Shown: positions 25,684-34,472 of the stretch, one piece after another
How positions within the stretch are numbered: position 1 is the stretch's first letter
Layout of the letters: every line of letters begins with the position of its first letter
Position numbers and translations under genes: made by a program
Assembly: GCA_036006425.1 (NCBI GenBank)
Contig: DASYPQ010000027.1
Location: 288,423 to 352,422 of the forward strand
Direction: 5' to 3'
Source: DASYPQ01 sp036006425
GTDB taxonomy: Bacteria > Planctomycetota > UBA1135 > GCA-002686595
Length of the DNA stretch: 64,000 nucleotides
The notes under the pieces: generated by a model
What the model was told of the DNA's origin: nothing
Databases searched by the model: none
The model's input: the letters and a program-made list of their open reading frames with translations, nothing else

Positions 25684-28308
25684 ATGACCGCGGAAGGATC
25701 CGTGTGCGCACGCGCGAGCCGCGGTCGGCTCGACCTCCTGTGCCTCGTGGCACTCGCTTCCGCGTTCGCCCTGGGCGGCGTCGCGTGCCGTGCCCTGCAG
25801 CCCGTCCGCGTCGATCCCGTCGCGGCGGAAGCGACGGAGCTCTTCGGGGAGGCCGAGGCGATCGACGCACTGTCCGCGAAGGGGGACCACGCGCTCGAGG
25901 CGCGCGCGCGCGCGCGCGATCTCGCGCAGCAGGCCCTGCGCGCGGCGCCCGACTGGATCGCGCCCCAGCGCCTCCTCGACGACCTGCTACGCGCCGAATT
26001 GCGCGGCGTCGAGGCGCTCGAGGTCCACCGCGACCGGATCGCGACGCTCGGAGAGACGGCGACGGAGCTGTACCTCGCCGGACGCCTCGAAGGCGCGGAC
26101 GGCGAGCCGCGCTTCGTGCGCGCCGCCGAGCTCGACCCGGCGTCCTCCTGGGCGCGGCACGGGCTCGCCGTGTCGGCCGAGCGACGCGGCGATCTGCGCT
26201 CCGCGATGCTCCACGCGCGCGCGGCGTGCTCGCGCGCGCGCGACCCGTGGGAACGCTCGTTCTTCGTCTCGTCGCTGGCGCGGTTCCTCGCGCACGCGGG
26301 TCGGCGCGAGGAGGCGATCGAGCTCCTGACGGACCGCACCAAGGCGAAGGACACGTCGGCGCAGGACAAGCGCTTCCTCGCAGTCGAGGCCGCCGGCATC
26401 GCGCTCGACGACCGGGACTCGGCGGAGAGCCTCGCGGCGTGGAGACACGGCGTCGACCTCGTGCGCGATCCCGAGCTCCCCGACCCCGAGGTCGAGACGC
26501 TCGTCGCGAAGCTGCGCGCGGTCTCCGGCCGCGACGAAGGGGGACTCCTCGCGCTCTCGGGCGCGCTCGCGGCGAAGCGCAGCCCCGCGCGGGATCGGTT
26601 GCGCGCGGAGCTCATGCTCGCGTCCGCACCGACGCCGCTCGCGCTCGGTCTCCTCCAACGCTCGCTGGCGGACGAAGGACGGCTCGAGCCGACCGGCCCG
26701 CTCGTCCGCGCGGCGCGCTTCGCGGCGGGGGAATTCGGCAGCGCGGTCGAGCTCTGGCTCGCGGATCTACCGTCGCGGGTCCTCGGCCCGGACGGGTTGC
26801 CGCGCGACGAGGCGCTCGCGCGCGTCGTCCGCTCCGCGCGGGCGCTGCACGGAGCCGCTCCGGACGTCGCCGCGGCCGAGAGCTGGTTCGATTTCGGCGA
26901 AGCGCTGCTCGCCGCGGGGTGGTACCGCGAGGCGCGGGCGCTCGCGGGAGCGCTCGCGCGCGCCGATTTCGACCGCGCGCTCGCGCTCGAGAGCCGCTCC
27001 GTGATCGGGATGCAGCTCCTCGACTCGATCGACGAGCTGATCCGGGGTGCCGGATCGCCCGCCGCGCGGCGCTTCGCGGCCGCGCGCGACGCCGTCGACA
27101 GCGCGGAACCCGTCGCGAGCCGGCGTCGCCCGCCCGAGCACGGGCCCCGCGATCTGACGGATCTCCTCTCGGCGATGGGCCCCGTGTTCGCGCGTTCGCC
27201 GCTCGCGGCGAACGCCGTCGCGCGGGACCCGATCCTCGTCGCGCGCGAGCTCTCGGCCTCGCCGCGGCTCGACTACGGCATGGCGGGCGAAGTCGTCCAC
27301 CCCGGACCGACGTTCTCGGTGGCCGACGAACGCGCGGGGCTCGGCAAGGCGGGAGATCCGGTGCCGGGACTCGCGCACGAGATGGAGGCGATCCATCGCT
27401 TCGCGCTGCTCGGCGAGCTCTCTGGCGCCGGCGGTCCCGACGGCACCGTCCTCGCGCGCGTCCTGCTCGAGGAGCGGCGCGGCGAGCACCTCGGCGTCCC
27501 CTGGTCCGGTGCAGTCGCCTGGTGCGAGGGCGCGGACGTCCGCAGCCGCGCCGAACGCGAAGGCGCGCGCATCAGCGCCGCGGCGCTGCACGAGGGCTAC
27601 TGGCTCGACATCGATTCCGTCCGGGGCGAACGGACGCTCTTCGCGGCGTTGCGCGCGCAGTTCTCCGGCCCGGACGGCGCGCAGCGCGTCGGCGAAGCCC
27701 TCGCCGTGACCGGCTTCGCGCTCGAGACGCTCGGCGACGAGGACCGCGCGCAGCGCGAGCGCACGCGCACGGGATCGGTGCTCGGCGAAGCGTCGCGCGT
27801 GCGCCTCGCGATCCTGCTCGACCGGCCGCGCTCGGGTTCCGGCGCGCTCGGGGACGTGACGCTCGATGAGCTCGCGGCCGTCACCGGCGTGCACGAGGAA
27901 GGGCACCTCACGGACCGGACGCGGTACCTCCCGATCTCGAAGCACTGGGGCGCGGCGCTCGCCTTCCTCGTCGAGTGCGGTTTCTCGCCGACGCGCGTGG
28001 CCGAGCGCCTCGAGTACCGCGCCGAGCTCGTTGCCCTCGCCGATTCACCCGATCCCCGCGTGCCGCTCGCGCAGATCCTCGACGCTGCCGAAGCGGGCGG
28101 TCGGGGCCCCACGGCGCACGCGGCCGGCTACGAGACGCTGCTCGAGGACTTCCTCGTCGTCCTCGACGAGGAGCTCGCGCGGAAACCGGCGCGCTTCCCG
28201 GCGATCGACGCGTCGAGGACGCTCGTGCACCAGCTCCACCGGCTGCCGCCCGACGACGTGCGCGCGCTGGCGCGCAAGCTCGCCGAGAAGCGCGAGCTCG
28301 TCCGCTAG
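25684..28308 (+). CDS. large TPR-like lipoprotein with HEEGH metalloprotease-type motif
   Basis: 874 residues with an AAGGGAG before the ATG. A lipoprotein signal ends at Cys35 (LGGVAC). Residues about 50-400 are helical and Ala-rich with TPR-like pairs (AWHAR-type repeats such as WARHGLAVSAERRGDLRSA). Near residue 737 a VTGVHEEGHLTD motif matches HExxH. A later TIxxE ligand is not obvious, so the zinc site is tentative. Predicted to be anchored outside the cytoplasm. Its stop shares a CTAG with the convergent aminotransferase gene. Function unknown. Confidence 0.65.
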   Translation: MTAEGSVCARASRGRLDLLCLVALASAFALGGVACRALQPVRVDPVAAEATELFGEAEAIDALSAKGDHALEARARARDLAQQALRAAPDWIAPQRLLDDLLRAELRGVEALEVHRDRIATLGETATELYLAGRLEGADGEPRFVRAAELDPASSWARHGLAVSAERRGDLRSAMLHARAACSRARDPWERSFFVSSLARFLAHAGRREEAIELLTDRTKAKDTSAQDKRFLAVEAAGIALDDRDSAESLAAWRHGVDLVRDPELPDPEVETLVAKLRAVSGRDEGGLLALSGALAAKRSPARDRLRAELMLASAPTPLALGLLQRSLADEGRLEPTGPLVRAARFAAGEFGSAVELWLADLPSRVLGPDGLPRDEALARVVRSARALHGAAPDVAAAESWFDFGEALLAAGWYREARALAGALARADFDRALALESRSVIGMQLLDSIDELIRGAGSPAARRFAAARDAVDSAEPVASRRRPPEHGPRDLTDLLSAMGPVFARSPLAANAVARDPILVARELSASPRLDYGMAGEVVHPGPTFSVADERAGLGKAGDPVPGLAHEMEAIHRFALLGELSGAGGPDGTVLARVLLEERRGEHLGVPWSGAVAWCEGADVRSRAEREGARISAAALHEGYWLDIDSVRGERTLFAALRAQFSGPDGAQRVGEALAVTGFALETLGDEDRAQRERTRTGSVLGEASRVRLAILLDRPRSGSGALGDVTLDELAAVTGVHEEGHLTDRTRYLPISKHWGAALAFLVECGFSPTRVAERLEYRAELVALADSPDPRVPLAQILDAAEAGGRGPTAHAAGYETLLEDFLVVLDEELARKPARFPAIDASRTLVHQLHRLPPDDVRALARKLAEKRELVR

Positions 28309-29429
28309 CGGATCGCGGCGACGACTTCGTCCGCGAGCGCGAGCATCTCGGCGAGCCCCGCCTCGGTGTGATCGCCCATGTGGCCGATGCGGAACGTCTT
28401 TCCCTTCAGGTCGCCGTAGCCGTTCCCGATCTCGTGGCCGCGCTCCTTGAGTCCCGCGATCAGCTTCGCGACGTCGAGCGCGCCGGCCTTCACGCACGAG
28501 ATGGTCGGGGAGAGGTGCTCGGGCGCGGGGAGCATCTCGAGGCCGAGGCTGCCGGCCCAGGCCTCGGTCGTCTGCTGCATGCGCACGTGCTCGTCGAAGC
28601 GCGCGTCCCAGGCGGCGCGCCCCGACTTCCCGCGCGCGCGGGCGGGCAGCGCGGCGCCGGCCGTGATGTCCTCGAGCTGGCGCGCGAGCGCGAAGTACAG
28701 CCCGATCGCCGGCGTGCACGGCGTGGCGCGCTTCTCATGGCCTTCGACGATCTTGATCGGATCGAGGTAGAAGCCGCGGTGCTTCTGCGTGCGCGCGGCG
28801 TCGAGATAGCGCTGCGACGCGCACAGGACCGTGATGCCTGGCGGGAGCGCGAAGGCCTTCTGGACGCCCGCGAAGCCGAGATCGATCCGGTTCCGATCGA
28901 AGTCGACGGGCGCGCCGGCGATGTAGCTGACGAGGTCGACGAGGAACATCGTCTGCGGATGCTTCTCGAGCACGCGCGCGATCGGCGCGAGCGGCGTCCG
29001 GACACCCGTCGACGTCTCGTTTGAAACGAGCGTCAGCGCGTCGAACGGTCCGCGTTCGGAGAGCGCGCGGTCGATCTCCGCGGGGGAGACGGCTCCGCCG
29101 AGCGGGACCTCGACCGCGACCGCGTCCTTGCCGAGCGTCCCCGCGATCTCGTGCCAGCGCTTGCTGAACGCGCCGTTGACCGCGCAGAGGATGCGCGGCC
29201 CGACGCCTTTCAGCGAAGCCTCCATGATGCCCGTGGCGCTGCAGGTGTGCACGGCGACGTGCGCGGTGCTCTCGGCGGCGAGCCCGAAGGCGAGCTTCAG
29301 GCCCGGGTCCATCCTCTCGATCAACGCCGTCATCGCGCTCCCGCGGTGGCCGATCATCGGGCGCGCGCACTCGGCGAGGATCTCGCGTCGCACTTCGGTC
29401 GGGCCGGGGATCCAGAGCTTCTTTTCCAT
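28305..29429 (-). CDS. class V aminotransferase, serC-like by context
   Basis: 374 residues, ATG preceded by GAGGAGG. A PLP fold-type I enzyme of the alanine-glyoxylate/phosphoserine branch: IPGPTEVRREIL at the N-terminus, CSATGIMEASLKG, a VSNETSTGV loop, and the lysine site GFAGVQKAFALPPG. Sequence alone would suggest a generic serine- or alanine-glyoxylate aminotransferase. It directly follows serA and serB in one operon and so probably supplies the missing phosphoserine aminotransferase step. That assignment is inferred from position. Confidence 0.82.
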   Translation of the reverse strand: MEKKLWIPGPTEVRREILAECARPMIGHRGSAMTALIERMDPGLKLAFGLAAESTAHVAVHTCSATGIMEASLKGVGPRILCAVNGAFSKRWHEIAGTLGKDAVAVEVPLGGAVSPAEIDRALSERGPFDALTLVSNETSTGVRTPLAPIARVLEKHPQTMFLVDLVSYIAGAPVDFDRNRIDLGFAGVQKAFALPPGITVLCASQRYLDAARTQKHRGFYLDPIKIVEGHEKRATPCTPAIGLYFALARQLEDITAGAALPARARGKSGRAAWDARFDEHVRMQQTTEAWAGSLGLEMLPAPEHLSPTISCVKAGALDVAKLIAGLKERGHEIGNGYGDLKGKTFRIGHMGDHTEAGLAEMLALADEVVAAIR

Positions 29430-29440
29430 CGTGTTCCTCC

Positions 29441-30184
29441 TCAGCGCAGGGTCTTTGCGACGCGCACGAGCGACGCGAGGCTCGAGGCCTTCTCGAGCTC
29501 CGCGATCTCGGCCGGCGAGCACAGCAGCGGCACGAGCGCCGCGAGGTCGTTCTTGTCGCACGTGACGCGCGCCGCGTCGAACACGGGCTTCCGCTTGACG
29601 ACGCCGCCGAACGCGATGAACCGCGTCGCGTGCGCCGCGGCCTCGAGATCCGTGATCCCGTCGCCGATCAGGGCGAGTCCGCCCCGGCGCGCCTCGGCGA
29701 GCGCGCGGACGAAGGCGATCTTCCCGCCGCTCTTCGCGAGCGGGCACTTCTCGTCGAAGCCCTCGTACGCGCCGTCGGCGCCGTGGCGGACGGGCACGGC
29801 GAACACGCCGGTGAGCGCGATGTCGAGGTGCTCCGCGAGCGCCCGCACCGCCGGCTCGAGCGCGCCGGAGACGATGCACACGCGCTTCCCGAGCCGGTCG
29901 AGCGCGCGCACGAGCTCGCGCGCGTGCGGGAGCGTGCGCTTCACGTACTTCTTCCCGAGTTTCTGGATCGCCTCGCGCGACGGCCGGATCGCGTCGAGGC
30001 GGCCCTTGTAGACGGATTCGAGCGGGATCTCGCCGCGCATCGCCTGGTTCGTCAGCGCGGAGACTTCCTTGCGCATGCCCGCCGCCTCGGCGAGCTCGTC
30101 GATCCCTTCGATCGCGGAGAGCGTCGAGTCGACGTCGAACACGACGGTCGCGTACGGCGGAGGGGAGTCGTGCAGCGGGACCAC
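29441..30184 (-). CDS. serB: phosphoserine phosphatase-like HAD hydrolase
   Basis: 247 residues, GTG start. The HAD motif I FDVDSTLS (DxDST) is the SerB form, followed by an IEGIDELAE cap segment, motif II VSGALEP and motif IV ALIGDGITDLEAA. It removes phosphate from phosphoserine in the last step of serine synthesis. It lies 13 bases after serA and 11 bases before the aminotransferase, all on one strand. Confidence 0.85.
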   Translation of the reverse strand: MVPLHDSPPPYATVVFDVDSTLSAIEGIDELAEAAGMRKEVSALTNQAMRGEIPLESVYKGRLDAIRPSREAIQKLGKKYVKRTLPHARELVRALDRLGKRVCIVSGALEPAVRALAEHLDIALTGVFAVPVRHGADGAYEGFDEKCPLAKSGGKIAFVRALAEARRGGLALIGDGITDLEAAAHATRFIAFGGVVKRKPVFDAARVTCDKNDLAALVPLLCSPAEIAELEKASSLASLVRVAKTLR

Positions 30185-30197
30185 GGCGGCGCCTCGG

Positions 30198-31802
30198 CTA
30201 GAGCCGCACGAGCTTGACCGTCTTCATCGGCGGCAGCGCGGCGATCTTCGCGACGACCGCGGGAGCGGGCATCTCGTCGAGCGTCAGGAAGCCGCGCGCC
30301 GTCCGGCCGCCTCCGTCCCGGCCCTGCGACGCGGGCCCGAGCTCGATGCGCCGGATGTTGACCTTCTCCTGCCCGAGGACCGTCCCGAGCATCCCGACGA
30401 CGCCCGGCACGTCGGCGTGCAGCGTGATCAGGATCGGCCCGCGCGGCTCGAGGTCGACGTGGAGGTCGTCGATCCGGACGATCCTGGGTTCGCGGCCGAA
30501 CACGGCTCCTGCGACGACGTGCGTGTCCTCGCCGCCGCGCGTGCTCGCGCGGACCTTGACGAGGCTCTGCCAGGAATGCGCGTCCTCTTCGCTGCTCTCG
30601 AGCACCCGGATGCCGCGCTCGCGCGCGATCACCGGCGCGCTGACGAAGTTCGCGTCCTCGTCGATGCCGGCCTTGAGGATCCCGCACAGGAGCGCGAGGG
30701 ACACGTGGCGGTGGTCGACGCGCGCGATCTCGCCGGAGACCGTCAGCTCGATCTTGCGGATCGGGCCGGACGCGAGCTGCGCGAGCAGGCTCCCGATCTT
30801 CTCCGCGAGGAGGACGTAGGGCGCGATCTCCCGCAGCGTCTGCGCGCTGACCGCCGGCGCGTTCACCGCGTTGTGCGCGACGCCGTCGAGCAGGAAATCG
30901 GCGATCTGCCGCGCGATGTCGACGGCGACGGCGTGCTGGGCCTCCTCCGACGACGCGCCGAGGTGCGGCGTCAGCACGACGTCGTCCCGCGCGAAGAGAG
31001 GGTGCGTCTTCGGCGGTGGTTCCTCGGCGAAGACGTCGAACGCCGCGCCCGCGAGGTGACCGCTCTCGAGAGCGTCGACGAGCGCGGCCTCGTCGACGAG
31101 TCCGCCGCGCGCGGCGTTCACCAGGCGCGCGCCCTTCTTCATCGCCGCGAGACGCTCGCGCGAAAGGAGGTTCTTCGTCGCGTCCGCGAGGGGCAGGTGC
31201 AGCGTCACGAAATCGCTCGTCGCGAGCAGCGTGTCGAGGTCGACGACGTCGATCCCCGCCACCGGAGGCGCGTTGCCCTGCAGGAAGGGATCCGTCGCGA
31301 CCACGGTCATCTCGAGACCGAGCGCGCGCTTCGCCACCGCGCGGCCGATCCGTCCGAGGCCGATGATGCCGAGGCGCTTCCCCGCGACCTCCGTCCCGGT
31401 CAGCCCCTTCTTCGACCACGTGCCCGACCGCACGACGCGGTCGGCGCGCGGAAGGTGGCGCGCGAGCGCGAGGAGCAGCGCGACGGTGAGCTCCGCGGCG
31501 CTCGTCGTGTTGCCCGTCGGCGTGTTCATCACGACCACGCCTCTCTCGGTCGCGGTCTCCGTGTCGACGTTGTCGACGCCGACGCCCGCGCGCCCGACGA
31601 CGCGCAAGTCGGTCGCCGCCTCGATGACGCGGCGCGTGATCTTGGTCGCCGACCGGACGACGAGCGCCTCGACGCCCGGGACCGCAGCGACGAGCTCGTC
31701 CTCGGAGAGGCCGAGCCGAACTTCCGACTCGAGGCCGCGGGCGCGGAAGATCTCCAGCGCGGCGGGCGAGAGTTCGTCGCAGACGAGGACGCGCGGTGCC
31801 AT
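30198..31802 (-). CDS. serA: D-3-phosphoglycerate dehydrogenase
   Basis: 534 residues, full-length long-type SerA. The NAD motif is GLGRIGRAVAKRALG; the catalytic trio Arg, Glu, His is in NAARGG, the DVFAEEPP loop and TPHLGASS. After residue about 325 there is an allosteric-substrate-binding-like domain and a C-terminal ACT domain (ITLHADVPGVVGMLGTVL). It starts two bases after the ruvA stop, so translation is likely coupled. Oxidises 3-phosphoglycerate in the first committed serine step; the ACT domain suggests feedback by serine. Confidence 0.93.
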   Translation of the reverse strand: MAPRVLVCDELSPAALEIFRARGLESEVRLGLSEDELVAAVPGVEALVVRSATKITRRVIEAATDLRVVGRAGVGVDNVDTETATERGVVVMNTPTGNTTSAAELTVALLLALARHLPRADRVVRSGTWSKKGLTGTEVAGKRLGIIGLGRIGRAVAKRALGLEMTVVATDPFLQGNAPPVAGIDVVDLDTLLATSDFVTLHLPLADATKNLLSRERLAAMKKGARLVNAARGGLVDEAALVDALESGHLAGAAFDVFAEEPPPKTHPLFARDDVVLTPHLGASSEEAQHAVAVDIARQIADFLLDGVAHNAVNAPAVSAQTLREIAPYVLLAEKIGSLLAQLASGPIRKIELTVSGEIARVDHRHVSLALLCGILKAGIDEDANFVSAPVIARERGIRVLESSEEDAHSWQSLVKVRASTRGGEDTHVVAGAVFGREPRIVRIDDLHVDLEPRGPILITLHADVPGVVGMLGTVLGQEKVNIRRIELGPASQGRDGGGRTARGFLTLDEMPAPAVVAKIAALPPMKTVKLVRL

Positions 31803-31804
31803 GC

Positions 31805-32398
31805 TCAACCCGTGAGTGCGGTGCGGACGAGCTTCTCGAGATCCGTCCGGTCGACCTTGCGCGAGGCGCGCTCGACGCTCGTGCGCGCCTCCTTCTCCGG
31901 ATAGCCGATCGATACGAGCGCCGCGACCGCGTCCTCGAGGTGCGGGTCGCGCCCGGGCGGCGACGGCGCGGCGGCCCCGGCACCGGCAGCGGCTTTCGCG
32001 CGCAGCTCGGCGGCCTTGTCGCGCAGATCGAGCAGGATCTGCTGCGCCGTCTTGTTCCCGATCCCGCGGATCCTCGTCAGCGTCGCGGCGTCTCCGGCCG
32101 CGACCGCTTCGATCAGCGCATCGCGCGGCAGCCCCGACAGCACCCCGAGAGCCATCGTCGGGCCGACGCCGCGGACCGTGAGGAGCAGGCGGAAGAGGTC
32201 GCGCGTCTCGCGGTCGTCGAAGCCGCACAGGATGTGCGCGTCCTCGCGGACGACGAGGTGCGTCCAGGCGCGCGTGCGGCCGGACGAGGGGAAGCGCGAC
32301 GACAACGGGACCGAGACGTCGTACCCGACGCCCCCGACGTCGAGCACGAGGCGCGCCGGCGTCCTCCCGGCCACCGCACCCTCGATGTAGTCGAACAC
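31805..32398 (-). CDS. ruvA: Holliday junction branch migration protein RuvA
   Basis: 197 residues, typical length. Domain I is the OB-fold MFDYIEGAVAG with LVLDVGGVGYDVSVP. Domain II has two helix-hairpin-helix units (LLTVRGVGPTMALGVL, LTRIRGIGNKTAQQILLDL). Domain III is the C-terminal three-helix region (DAVAALVSIGYPEKEA). It binds Holliday junctions and loads RuvB. No ruvB or ruvC is in the window; it is embedded instead between a TPR-alphaCTD gene and serA. Confidence 0.95.
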   Translation of the reverse strand: MFDYIEGAVAGRTPARLVLDVGGVGYDVSVPLSSRFPSSGRTRAWTHLVVREDAHILCGFDDRETRDLFRLLLTVRGVGPTMALGVLSGLPRDALIEAVAAGDAATLTRIRGIGNKTAQQILLDLRDKAAELRAKAAAGAGAAAPSPPGRDPHLEDAVAALVSIGYPEKEARTSVERASRKVDRTDLEKLVRTALTG

Positions 32399-32441
32399 GG
32401 CAGCGTCCGCTTTCCCGGGTGGAGCCGGAACGACCGGTCGG

Positions 32442-33818
32442 TCAGGGAGCCTTCGTCTTGAGCTTCAGGTTGAGCGCCTGGAGCTTCGTCTTGAGCTCCT
32501 GCAGCGACGTCGTGCCGAAGTTCGGCATCGCGAGGAGCTCCTCCTCGGTGTGCTGCACGATGTCGCCGACGGTCAGGCAGCCCATCGTCTCGACCGTGCG
32601 CCGCGCGCGGATCGAGAGCTCGAGCTCGCTGATCGACTTGTTGAGGACGTCGGCGTTCTCGCCCGAGGGGTACCGGCGCCGAGCGATCTCGATGCTCTGG
32701 ACGGCTTCCTCGCGGTTCATGCCGAGGCGCAGTCCCTTGCTCGCCAGGATCTCCTTGATCTCCGCGAGCGACGTCTCGCCGAAGTTCTTGTAGGAGAGCA
32801 GCTCCTGCTCGGTCTGCTTGACGAGGTCGCCGAGCGCCATGATGTTCATCTTGTTGAGGCAGTTCCGCGCGCGCACCGACAGCTCGAAGTCGGTGATCGG
32901 GATGCGCAGGATCTGGTTCAACCGGTCTTCCTTCCGCTCCATGTCCTCGTCGTAGAACATGTGGATCGACGCGCGCGCGTCCTCGAGGAAGAGCCGCAGA
33001 CGGCGATCCGCCGGATCGTTGCGCTGCGCGATGTCGTAGCAGGCCGCCGCGTCGTCGTCGCGACCCATGTCCTCGTAGAGGACGCCGAGGTTCATCAGCA
33101 CGTTGCGGTCGATCGGCAGCATGCGCGTCAGCGTCTCGTAGCAGTCGAGCGCGAGGTCGTCCTCGCCGGTCCGCTCCGCGACCCAGGCCATGTGGAAGAG
33201 GTTCGAGCGGTGCGACGGATCCGCGGCGCGCGCGGCCGAGTAGTGGTCGAGCGCGCCTTCCCAGTCGCGTGCGAGCGCGCTGGCGCGGCCGGAGAGATAG
33301 CGACCTTCCGCGCTCGAGACGAAGCTCGCCGGGGCCTGCTCGAGCGCCGCGAGCAGCCGCTCGCGCGCGCCGTCGGCGTCGTCGGCGAGGAGATCGGCTT
33401 CGAGGCGGGCTTCGATCGCGCCGCTGCGCGGGCGCGGCTCGTCGGGGTAGGCCTTCGCGAGGCGCTCGAAGATCGGAAGCGCGTCGGAGGGGCGACCGAG
33501 CGACATGAGCGCCTTCGCGCGCGTGAACGCGGCGACGTGGTCGTCGGGGTAGTTCGCGAGCAGATCGGCGGCGCGCGTGTACTCGCCCGCCATCCACAGG
33601 CCGAGTCCCTTGCGGCGGCCCTCCTCGCCGGAGTCGGCGATGTTCCCGACGCGGCGGCGGAAACCGTCGAGGTTGCGGTGGCGCGCGAAGACGCGCGCGC
33701 GCTCGGTGACGAGCGTCCCGAAGTTCGGGATCGGACTCGAGAGGATGTCGAAACCCGTGTCGGCCGGGGAGAGGACGGCTGCGCCGCCGTCGGAGGAGTT
33801 CATGGAGTCGGAAGTCAT
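32442..33818 (-). CDS. TPR protein with two RNA polymerase alpha-CTD domains
   Basis: 458 residues from ATG 33818 (a second ATG at 33803). Residues about 75-285 are TPR-like helices (YLSGRASALARDWEGALDHY, LMNLGVLYEDMGRDDDAAACY). Residues about 303-370 match the RNA-polymerase alpha C-terminal domain closely: FELSVRARNCLNKM, then NFGETSLAEIKEIL and GLRLGMNREE. Residues about 392-455 repeat it (LSIRARRTVE, PNFGTTSLQELK). The E. coli R265 position is Arg in both (Arg316, Arg404). There is no N-terminal polymerase-assembly domain, so it is not RpoA. A transcription regulator or polymerase adaptor is inferred. Confidence 0.88.
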   Translation of the reverse strand: MTSDSMNSSDGGAAVLSPADTGFDILSSPIPNFGTLVTERARVFARHRNLDGFRRRVGNIADSGEEGRRKGLGLWMAGEYTRAADLLANYPDDHVAAFTRAKALMSLGRPSDALPIFERLAKAYPDEPRPRSGAIEARLEADLLADDADGARERLLAALEQAPASFVSSAEGRYLSGRASALARDWEGALDHYSAARAADPSHRSNLFHMAWVAERTGEDDLALDCYETLTRMLPIDRNVLMNLGVLYEDMGRDDDAAACYDIAQRNDPADRRLRLFLEDARASIHMFYDEDMERKEDRLNQILRIPITDFELSVRARNCLNKMNIMALGDLVKQTEQELLSYKNFGETSLAEIKEILASKGLRLGMNREEAVQSIEIARRRYPSGENADVLNKSISELELSIRARRTVETMGCLTVGDIVQHTEEELLAMPNFGTTSLQELKTKLQALNLKLKTKAP

Positions 33819-33910
33819 CTGGTCAAAGATTCCCGGAAGGGCCTCGGGCGCGGGGACGCCGACGGAGCATCCGCTCGCGCACGGTTCGCCTCCGCGGAGG
33901 GAAGCGCGGC

Positions 33911-33940
33911 ATGATAGGCCCGCGCGGGCGAGCGCGTCAA
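33911..33940 (-). promoter_or_regulatory. near-consensus sigma70 promoter of the TPR-alphaCTD/ruvA/ser operon
   Basis: On the minus strand: TTGACG (33940-33935), an 18-base spacer, then TATCAT (33916-33911); each hexamer matches five of six consensus positions. Transcription would start near 33904, leaving a leader of about 85 bases before ATG 33818. The 283-base divergent gap 33819-34101 otherwise holds GC-rich sequence with no further gene that I can support. Confidence 0.7.
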
Positions 33941-34059
33941 CCGCCCCGGGGTCCCGCGGCGGCGCTCGGGCCCGGGCGCGAGCGCTCCCGCGGCGGTCGG
34001 GCCGGGCGATCGCAACCCGTGCCGCGCGTGCGACTTGAAGGTGGTCGCGCGCCCTCGCC

Positions 34060-34088
34060 TTGGAACGCCCGGCGCGGGGTGGTACGCC
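34060..34088 (+). promoter_or_regulatory. weak candidate promoter of the HIT gene
   Basis: TTGGAA, 17-base spacer, TACGCC. The -10 is poor, but spacing and position are right, ending 13 bases before the ATG at 34102. Confidence 0.25.
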
Positions 34089-34101
34089 ACGACGCACCAC
34101 C

Positions 34102-34440
34102 ATGGAGTGCATCTTCTGCCAGATCGTCGGGGGCAAGATCCCGTCTCAGAAGCTCCACGAGGACGACCTCGCGATCGCGATCCGCGACATCCGCCCGCAG
34201 GCGCCGACGCATCTCCTCGTCATGCCGAAGGCCCACGTGGGCTCCCTGGCCGAGGCGGTCGACGAGCGCCTCGCGGGGAGGCTCGTGCGCATCGCGGCGG
34301 ATCTCGCGCGCAGCGAGAAGCTCGAGAAGGGGTGGCGCCTGATCGTGAACACCGGGGAGCACGGGGGGCAGGAAGTGCAGCACCTCCATCTCCACGTCAT
34401 CGGCGGACGGAAGCTCGGGCGGATGCTCCCGCCTGCCTGA
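34102..34440 (+). CDS. HIT-family protein (HINT-type nucleotide hydrolase)
   Basis: 112 residues, the usual size of a bacterial HinT. It opens with MECIFCQIVGGKIPSQ and ends with the histidine triad QHLHLHVIGGR. HINT proteins hydrolyse nucleoside phosphoramidates such as adenosine 5'-phosphoramidate. The gene is followed at 33 bases by murA on the same strand. Confidence 0.92.
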   Translation: MECIFCQIVGGKIPSQKLHEDDLAIAIRDIRPQAPTHLLVMPKAHVGSLAEAVDERLAGRLVRIAADLARSEKLEKGWRLIVNTGEHGGQEVQHLHLHVIGGRKLGRMLPPA

Positions 34441-34472
34441 CCCACCGAGCCCACCAGAGGAGAACCGACCGC

